Shown piece by piece: positions 31,943-36,874 of a stretch of DNA of 36,874 nucleotides. A program made the position numbers and the translations under genes. The notes beneath the pieces are model-generated. The model worked only from the letters and a program-made list of their open reading frames with translations, searched no databases and had not been told where the DNA came from. The stretch comes from JALZBL01 sp040004775 (GTDB taxonomy: Bacteria; Actinomycetota; Actinomycetes; Mycobacteriales; Jatrophihabitantaceae): contig JBDUAD010000015.1 of NCBI GenBank assembly GCA_040004775.1, positions 1 through 36,874 of the forward strand. Direction: 5' to 3'. Within the stretch, counting starts at the first letter, position 1. Each line of letters begins with the position of its first letter.

Positions 31943-32851
31943 CTACGTCGTGGTCAGCGGGAACGTCACCGTGCGCACGACGATGACGATCAGCAGTACC
32001 GCCGCCAACGAGCTCAACGCGGCCACCTGGACCCGCGAGTCGAGCCGGGTGCTGCGCTGCGGCCACCCGATGAGGCAGGTGGCGGCCAGGCCGCCGACCA
32101 CGAACCCGCCGAGGTGACCGAGTATCGAGATGCCCGGGATGGTGAACGTCAGCAGGAAGTTGAAGCCCACGGTGACGGCCAGGGTGCGGACGTCGAGCTT
32201 CAGCCGCCGACCGAGCAGAAGCCCGGCCGCAAACAGTCCGTAGACCGCCCCCGATGCGCCGGCCACAGCCACGAAGTGGTTGCCGAACAGGTATTCACCG
32301 AGCGATCCACCCAGGGCGGCGAGGACGTACACGGCGAGGAACCGCCACCAGCCCAATGTGCGTTCCAGGAAGGGACCGACCACGGCCAGCGCCACCATGT
32401 TGAGCAGCAGGTGCGTCAGGCTGATGTGGAGAAAGGCGGCGGTGACCAGCCGGTACAGCTCGTTGCCGCGCGAGTCCGAACCATGAGCCACCAAGTACGG
32501 CTCGAGCAGCCAGTTCTGGAACAGCCTCGAGCGGGAGGGGTCGCTGATGCGACTCCCGGCCCCGGCGACCGAGACCAGGTACACCAGGACATTGGTCGCC
32601 ACCAGGGTCCACGTCACGTAGGCGGTGGCCTCTATCCGGGCCGGAGCGCCGGCGACGGTCCGCGCCCGGCGCACGGTCTTGTGTCCGAGCACCACGTCGT
32701 CCGGGCAGTGGAAGCCGACCGAGGCGGGGCGCATGCAGTCCGGGCAGATCGGGCGGTTGCACCTGATGCAGCGCACGCCGGTCTCGCGCATCGGATGCCG
32801 GTAGCACCGAGCCAGCCCGGTGGTGGGAGCCGGCTCCGGCTGCGCGCTCAT
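31943..32851 (-). CDS. Rhomboid intramembrane serine protease with N-terminal zinc finger
   Basis: 302 residues. The N-terminus carries a B-box-like zinc-binding segment (CYRH, then CIRC, CPDC and HC; Cys16, His19, Cys28, Cys31, Cys36, Cys39, His48, Cys49). Six or seven membrane helices follow. Catalytic Ser200 lies in AVAGASGAVYGL and His246 in ILGHLGGFVVGG; HISLTHLLLNM provides the conserved His147 and Asn151 of the oxyanion region. An active rhomboid, cutting membrane proteins within the bilayer; its substrates are unknown. The start ATG 32851 gives the complete zinc finger. Located downstream of the cyclophilin gene on the same strand, 39 bases apart. Confidence 0.94.
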   Translation of the reverse strand: MSAQPEPAPTTGLARCYRHPMRETGVRCIRCNRPICPDCMRPASVGFHCPDDVVLGHKTVRRARTVAGAPARIEATAYVTWTLVATNVLVYLVSVAGAGSRISDPSRSRLFQNWLLEPYLVAHGSDSRGNELYRLVTAAFLHISLTHLLLNMVALAVVGPFLERTLGWWRFLAVYVLAALGGSLGEYLFGNHFVAVAGASGAVYGLFAAGLLLGRRLKLDVRTLAVTVGFNFLLTFTIPGISILGHLGGFVVGGLAATCLIGWPQRSTRLDSRVQVAALSSLAAVLLIVIVVRTVTFPLTTT

Positions 32852-32890
32852 GCGGCTGCGGTCATCAGGAAGGGTCGCTCGCAGTGCTGC

Positions 32891-33415
32891 TCAGGACGCC
32901 GGGTCGACGGTGATCGACGTGATCGTGATATCGGTCGTCGGCCGGTCGCCGCGAGTGGTGGGCGTGGCCGCGATGGCGTCGACCACGGCCCGGCTGTCGG
33001 CGTCGGCCACCTCGCCGAAGATGGTGTGCTTGCGGTTGAGGTGCGGGGTGCGGGCCACGGTGATGAAGAACTGAGAGCCGTTGGTGCCCGGACCGGCGTT
33101 GGCCATGGCCAGCAGATAGGGGCGGTCGAAGCTCAGCTCGGGGTGGAATTCGTCGCCGAACTGGTAGCCCGGGCCGCCGGTGCCCTGCCCGAGCGGATCC
33201 CCGCCTTGAATCATGAAGTTCGGGATGACCCGGTGGAAGGTGGTGCCGTCGTAGAGCGGATCGGTGCTGGTAACCCCCGTCTGGGGGTGCTTCCACTCCT
33301 TGCCACCACCGGCCAGTCCGCTGAAGTTGGCCACCGTCTTGGGCGCGTGGTTGCCGAAGAGGTTGACCACAATGTCGCCGGCGGTGGTGTGCAGGGTGGC
33401 GGTCTGGGTGAACAC
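32891..33415 (-). CDS. ppiA: Cyclophilin-type peptidyl-prolyl cis-trans isomerase
   Basis: 174 residues, no signal peptide, so cytoplasmic. Cyclophilin blocks in order: TTAGDIVVNLFGNHAPKTVANF, YDGTTFHRVIPNFMIQGGDP (catalytic Arg in FHRVI), GPGYQFGDEFHPELSFDRPYLLAMANAGPGTNGSQFFIT in sequence, and HTIFGEVAD. All active-site positions (Arg, Phe, Gln, Phe, His) appear present. The start is GTG 33415; AGGAG lies 12 bases before it, a little far. It sits beside rhomboid, the PH-domain gene and crgA, as I recall for mycobacterial Rv0009. Confidence 0.95.
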   Translation of the reverse strand: MFTQTATLHTTAGDIVVNLFGNHAPKTVANFSGLAGGGKEWKHPQTGVTSTDPLYDGTTFHRVIPNFMIQGGDPLGQGTGGPGYQFGDEFHPELSFDRPYLLAMANAGPGTNGSQFFITVARTPHLNRKHTIFGEVADADSRAVVDAIAATPTTRGDRPTTDITITSITVDPAS

Positions 33416-33592
33416 GAGGGCAGGTCACTCCTGTCGACGGGGCGCGGACGCGGCGCGCACGCGCCGGCAGGCAGGGTCATCATCGGCTTTGACCCCCGAC
33501 CCCGCGTGCCTGCAATCCTGCCACGCAGCGCCGACGGTGGGTTGCGAAGAACCCGCCGGCCCAGGAGGCCGGAGCGAACCGGCGGCAGGCAT

Positions 33593-33598
33593 TAGGGT
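33593..33598 (+). promoter_or_regulatory. Candidate -10 element of the basic-protein gene
   Basis: TAGGGT in ATTAGGGTCG, about 55 bases before GTG 33654; the leader carries a proper ribosome site (CAGGAGCA). Confidence 0.35.
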
Positions 33599-33653
33599 CG
33601 ATGGGTTAGGCCAACGCGAGATCGCCGCACAATCCGGACGAACAGGAGCAGCC

Positions 33654-35075
33654 GTGAAGGTGCATCACCGATCCGATGTGTCGGGGGCGCTGCAGGAGCT
33701 AAGCGACAGCGCCCGCCATGTCGCCAACGAACTTGCCGACGCCGCCGTGGAACGCGCGGCCGCCGCCGGAGACGCCGTGGTCGTACGCAGCCGCCGCACG
33801 GCTCGCCGCAGCCGGCGGGCGGCCACCGCACAAATGCGCTCCGCCCGCCGCACGGCCGCCGACCAGACCCGCGGGGCGGCCGACCAGGCCCGCGTCGCCA
33901 AGGTCGTAGCGGCCAGTCAGGCGAAGGCGAAGGCTGCCGCCGAACAGGCCCGTGCAGCCAGAGTCGCGGCGACCAATCAGGCGAAGGTCGCCGCCGAACA
34001 GGCCCATGCGGCCAAGGTCGCCGCGGCCGAACAGGCCCGATCCGCCGGGGAGCAGGCGCGCGCAGCAGCGGCTTCGGCCGCCGAACAGGCCCGCGCGGCC
34101 AGAGTCGCGGCTCGTAACCAGGCTCGGGCGGCCGCACTGAACGCCCGTCGTCGCCGACCTGCTTCCGGCGCCACCGACGCCCCGGCCCCCGACGCCCCGG
34201 CCGTCGAAGCCCCGGAGACCGACTCCATGGCCACCGAGGCGCCAGCCAGCGACGCCGCCACGGACTTCTCAGTCACGGACATCTCGACGTCGCCCGCCCC
34301 GCTCGCCTGGGCGCCGCCGGACGACGCGGTCGCCCAGCCGGAGCGGTCCGACCGCCGGTCCACGCGAGCCGACAAGCGGGCCGACAAGCGGGCCGCCAAG
34401 CTCGCCGACAAGCGAGCGGCCAAAGCCGACAAGCGAGCAGCCAAGCAGGCCGCCAAGCAGGCCGACAAGAGCGCCGCCAAAGCCAAAAAGCAAGCGGCCA
34501 AGGCCGACAAGCGAGCAGCCAAGCAGGGCGACAGGCGCGCCGCCAAGCAGGCCGACAAGCGCGCGACCGAACCGACCGCGAACCTCGTGGCTCCCGACCT
34601 CCCGTCGACGCGGGCTCGCAAGCGAGCAGCCAAGCAGGCGGCCAAGCAGGCGGTCGCGTTCGCCGCCGTGCAACGGTCGTCCAATAAGAAGCAGAAGAAG
34701 CAGAAGCCCGACGCCGAGTCGAGCCGCGGGTCGAAGCACACGGGGTCAAGGTTGCTGCTCGGACTCGGCATCGTGGCCGGCGCCGTGGCCGCCTCCCGCG
34801 CTCTGCAGCCCCGCCGTACGTCGCGAACTGGGTCCGGCCTGCCGCCGAAGGTCCGCCCGGCGCCGACCCCGGTCGACGAGGCGCTGGGCGGCACACCGGT
34901 CAGCGGCACATCGGTCAGCGGCATCGACCGGGGGACGGCCGACCTCGATCCGGTGACCACGGACTCCGGCGTGCCGGGAGCCACGGTCACGGACGTCCCA
35001 CCGACCGAGGACTTGGTGTGGACCAGCGAGACTCCCGAGACCCCGTCCGTCGACGGATCCGCGCCGCGCAGATAG
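33654..35075 (+). CDS. Basic Ala/Lys/Arg-rich repetitive protein with a hydrophobic segment
   Basis: 473 residues from GTG 33654, which has AGGAG 5 bases upstream. A short start (KVHHRSDVSGALQELSDSAR) leads into a long Ala/Arg/Gln region built of repeats such as AAEQARAARVAA, AANQAKVAAEQ and AAAEQARSAGEQ (about 50-165). A Pro/Asp/Glu-rich acidic linker follows (166-225), then a Lys/Ala/Arg/Asp region of ADKRAAK and KQAAKQ repeats (226-345), a hydrophobic stretch RLLLGLGIVAGAVAASRAL (365-383) and a Thr/Pro/Asp-rich tail. The Lys/Ala repeats resemble histone-H1-like tails of actinobacterial nucleoid proteins; the first part looks like a long helix. No enzyme motif. DNA binding is inferred from composition only. 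Confidence 0.75.
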   Translation: MKVHHRSDVSGALQELSDSARHVANELADAAVERAAAAGDAVVVRSRRTARRSRRAATAQMRSARRTAADQTRGAADQARVAKVVAASQAKAKAAAEQARAARVAATNQAKVAAEQAHAAKVAAAEQARSAGEQARAAAASAAEQARAARVAARNQARAAALNARRRRPASGATDAPAPDAPAVEAPETDSMATEAPASDAATDFSVTDISTSPAPLAWAPPDDAVAQPERSDRRSTRADKRADKRAAKLADKRAAKADKRAAKQAAKQADKSAAKAKKQAAKADKRAAKQGDRRAAKQADKRATEPTANLVAPDLPSTRARKRAAKQAAKQAVAFAAVQRSSNKKQKKQKPDAESSRGSKHTGSRLLLGLGIVAGAVAASRALQPRRTSRTGSGLPPKVRPAPTPVDEALGGTPVSGTSVSGIDRGTADLDPVTTDSGVPGATVTDVPPTEDLVWTSETPETPSVDGSAPRR

Positions 35076-35119
35076 GACGTGGCCCGAGTAAGCCGTGGCC
35101 CCGGTAAAGCGTCCATCGG

Positions 35120-35144
35120 CGGGCCGGCGCCACCCGCCGGCCCG
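35120..35144. terminator. Strong hairpin between convergent genes
   Basis: CGGGCCGGCG, loop CCACC, CGCCGGCCCG: a perfect 10-bp GC stem with a 5-base loop, lying between the 3' ends of the basic-protein gene and the DUF2020 gene. No T-tract on either side, as is common in high-GC actinobacteria, so it may be a bidirectional terminator. Confidence 0.6.
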
Positions 35145-35151
35145 GCCGAGG

Positions 35152-35802
35152 TCAGCGGATCATCGGTGCGACGTGCGCGGCCAGATTGCGGGCGTTCGCT
35201 GACGGGCTAACTTGGCTGGTGTTGACCGTAACGACCCGCCGGCCCTTGGCGAAGGTGCAGGCCCAGTCCCGGGCGCCGTCCGGCGGGTAGAAGCTCGTCT
35301 GGTAGAGCACGGCGCCGTCGGCCAGGCTCGGGTCGCCGATGGCCTTTCGGCCGCCGGTGCGCACCATCGCGTTGTAGGCCAGCGTCGCCGTGGCGTAGGT
35401 CCGCACGGCGATCTGGGCGGTCATGTGCCCGTCGCCGAAGGCGAAGTAAAACCGGCACCCGACCGGCGCCGTGGTGACCACCGTCGATCGACCCACCCGG
35501 TTCCCCTCGGTCAGCGCGACCTCTTCGTTGCTGACGTACGGGCAAGCCCGATCGATCTCGCGCACTGATCCCGCCGAGCTGCGGGTCGCGGAGGGCGGGC
35601 GGGACAGCGTGGTGGCCGACGCCGACGAGGAGGTGTCTCTGCCGCCGCCGGGAAGGACGGAGGCAGAGCTGACCGACGGGCCGCTGGTCGAGGAGGACGT
35701 CCCCGACGAGCCGCCGCCGCACGCGGCCAGGGCCAGGGTCGCCGCCAACGCCGTCACCGTGGCCACCCCCTGCTGGACGAGGATCGGGCGGCCGGCGCTC
35801 AC
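35152..35802 (-). CDS. DUF2020-family lipoprotein
   Basis: 216 residues from GTG 35802. Lipoprotein signal with a hydrophobic helix and lipobox LAAC (Cys28), followed by a Ser/Thr/Gly-rich linker (30-75). The mature domain has ACPYVSNEEVALTEGNRVG, PVGCRFYFAFGDGHMTAQIAVRTY and GARDWACTFAKGRRVVTVN, with three further cysteines, matching DUF2020. Exported and membrane-anchored; function unknown. Its GTG overlaps the gatD stop by four bases (GTGA), so it is translated together with gatD and murT. Confidence 0.85.
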   Translation of the reverse strand: MSAGRPILVQQGVATVTALAATLALAACGGGSSGTSSSTSGPSVSSASVLPGGGRDTSSSASATTLSRPPSATRSSAGSVREIDRACPYVSNEEVALTEGNRVGRSTVVTTAPVGCRFYFAFGDGHMTAQIAVRTYATATLAYNAMVRTGGRKAIGDPSLADGAVLYQTSFYPPDGARDWACTFAKGRRVVTVNTSQVSPSANARNLAAHVAPMIR

Positions 35803-36512
35803 CGAGGTCGGCCGGCGGCCACGACGGCTGCCCGCTCGGCCAGCCCGTCGTCCAGCGGCTCGAGTTCCGTGCTCTCCCCGCGCCGGGCCAACGCCCGCCG
35901 CAGCAGCTCGTCGGCGAATGCGGCGCTCTTGGCCAGAACCGGACCGTGCAGGTAGGTGCCGAAGACGTTGTCCCGCACCGCCCCTTCCGTGCGGTCGTGG
36001 CCGTTGTTGCCACGACCGTTCACCGTGCGCCCGAGGGGACGAACTCTCGGACCCAGCGTGGTCAACCCGCTGTGGTTCTCGTACCCAGCCAGCCGACCGA
36101 ATGCCGAGGGCACCAGGTGGTTGCCGATGATGCGGGTGTCGCTGCCGGTGGTCCGCACGTCCAGCACCGCCGTACCCGGGATCCGCACCCCGTCCTTCGT
36201 GAGGAACTCGTGCCCGAGCATCTGGTAGGTGCCGCAGATGGCCAGCATCACCACCTGGTCGTCGGCCATCGCGCGCAGGGTGGCGCCTTTCGTCACGAAG
36301 TCGGCGCCGATCTCACCCTGCGCGGCGTCCTGACCGCCGCCGCCGACGATGAGGTCGGCGTCGGACGGAATCGGATCGCCGACGGCCACCGGCACGATCT
36401 CAACTGCGCGGCGTCGCCACTGCAGCCGGCGGCGCAGCACCAGCACGTTGCCGGTGTCGCCGTAGATGTTCATCTCCCGCGGGTAGAGGTGCACCAGCCG
36501 CAGCGGCTTCAT
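35799..36512 (-). CDS. gatD: Lipid II isoglutaminyl synthase, glutaminase subunit GatD
   Basis: With MurT, converts the D-glutamate of the lipid II stem peptide to D-isoglutamine, taking ammonia from glutamine; acts at the cytoplasmic face of the membrane. 237 residues, CobB/CobQ-like class I amidotransferase. LVHLYPREMNIYGDTGNVLVL at the N-terminus, VGGGGQDAAQ, nucleophile LAICGTYQMLG with Cys93, ENHSG, and GTYLHGPVL with catalytic His189; the spacing matches the known S. aureus protein (Cys94/His189). ATG 36512 overlaps the murT stop (ATGA). Confidence 0.95.
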   Translation of the reverse strand: MKPLRLVHLYPREMNIYGDTGNVLVLRRRLQWRRRAVEIVPVAVGDPIPSDADLIVGGGGQDAAQGEIGADFVTKGATLRAMADDQVVMLAICGTYQMLGHEFLTKDGVRIPGTAVLDVRTTGSDTRIIGNHLVPSAFGRLAGYENHSGLTTLGPRVRPLGRTVNGRGNNGHDRTEGAVRDNVFGTYLHGPVLAKSAAFADELLRRALARRGESTELEPLDDGLAERAAVVAAGRPR

Positions 36513-36874
36513 TCCTGCCCAACCGCGACGTTGAGAACCGAGCCGCGCCCATTCATCTCCGGGTCGATGATGGCTACCGGCTTCCCAACGTCGGCCAGGA
36601 TGTCGTGCAGCGCCCACATCGCGGTGTAGGTGCTGAGCACGATCACCGTCCCGCCGGGATCGATGCGCCGCACCGCTTGTAGGACGCCGGCGCGCAGGTC
36701 CGGCTCCATCACGACGGTGGGGATCTCGTCGTAGCGCAGTCGCAGAGCCATGTCGGCCGCCCGCGTGCCCGACGTGATCACCTCCGGCCGTCCGGTGGTC
36801 GCCGCGGCCAGCGGGGAGGTGAAGTCCACGTCCCACAGCCAGGAGACGTCGCGTCCGTCGGCGTAGTCGTCGTT
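36509..36874 (-). CDS. murT: Lipid II isoglutaminyl synthase, MurT subunit (5' end outside window)
   Basis: The last 121 residues of a Mur-ligase-type protein, continuous to the window edge. DGRDVSWLWDVDFTSPL, SGTRAADMALRLRYDEI, VVMEPDLRAGVLQAVRRI, VIVLSTYTAMWALHDIL and the end GSVLNVAVGQE correspond to the C-terminal domain (DUF1727) of MurT, which carries the catalytic Asp and contacts GatD. The ATP-binding and zinc-ribbon portions lie beyond base 36874. Overlaps gatD by four bases, the usual murT-gatD coupling. Confidence 0.92.
   Translation of the reverse strand, partial: NDDYADGRDVSWLWDVDFTSPLAAATTGRPEVITSGTRAADMALRLRYDEIPTVVMEPDLRAGVLQAVRRIDPGGTVIVLSTYTAMWALHDILADVGKPVAIIDPEMNGRGSVLNVAVGQE

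Noticed and set aside
31907..33595. 562-codon plus-strand open frame over rhomboid and cyclophilin
   Set aside because: Antisense to two well-recognised genes; Gln/Arg/Gly-rich sequence typical of high-GC shadow frames.
33654..35075. CRISPR-like or satellite array in the repetitive basic-protein gene
   Set aside because: The repeats are short, degenerate, codon-based and in frame, with no unique spacers.
33977..35116. 379-codon minus-strand frame antisense to the basic protein
   Set aside because: Ala/Arg/Leu/Ser repeats mirror the Lys/Ala codons of the plus strand; the plus-strand frame has a good ribosome site and a coherent start.

Overview
The window is GC-rich, densely coded chromosomal DNA from an actinobacterium. 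Evidence for this is the start usage (many GTG), leaderless promoter signatures, CrgA, a class E sortase, a Bpa-type proteasome activator ending in GQYL, a 1635-residue NAD-glutamate dehydrogenase, and MurT/GatD. I cannot name the genus. No tRNA, rRNA or CRISPR array was seen.

Layout. (a) 1-3200 is the disturbed, accessory part. It holds the end-truncated gene of a membrane-anchored alpha/beta hydrolase. Next is an IS256-type transposase remnant that is dead (internal deletion, UAG, frameshift) and fused in frame to a serine-resolvase fragment. Then come a 5'-truncated HxlR regulator and a DUF6191 gene. (b) 3374-7544 holds repair and housekeeping genes: msrA, gpsA, an Fpg/Nei glycosylase, a rhodanese, a 24-bp tandem repeat and a glycerophosphodiester phosphodiesterase. 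(c) 7541-17135 is central metabolism: the large glutamate dehydrogenase, a GNAT, an ACT-malic enzyme, a GDT1/TMEM165 transporter, DUF4446 and pheA. (d) 17148-21872, all on the minus strand, holds an orphan Cpn10, a zincin, a DUF350 / YgiC-YjfC-like ligase / DUF1190-like set, and pit with a small membrane partner. (e) 22029-28570 holds serS, a HAD phosphatase, bpa, a quinone oxidoreductase, and hutH-hutI. (f) 28551-33415 is a block resembling the origin-proximal region of mycobacteria: trpG, a 53-residue membrane protein, sortase E, DUF881, crgA, a PH-domain protein, rhomboid and cyclophilin. (g) 33654-36874 holds a very basic Ala/Lys/Arg-rich protein, a DUF2020 lipoprotein, gatD and the 3' part of murT.

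How the genes fit together. HutH and HutI are steps 1 and 3 of histidine breakdown, which ends in glutamate; glutamate dehydrogenase and malic enzyme connect glutamate and malate to the citric-acid cycle and pyruvate. MurT/GatD, sortase E, CrgA and DUF881 belong to the cell envelope and division. The PiT transporter has a PHO-box-like pair of 11-bp repeats upstream.

The most interesting items are: the DUF1190-like / ATP-grasp ligase / DUF350 operon with a palindrome over its predicted start site; the basic histone-H1-like protein with a hydrophobic segment; the transposase-resolvase chimera; and the repeated TANNNT-N6-start-codon arrangement. No gene-free stretch exceeds 300 bases.
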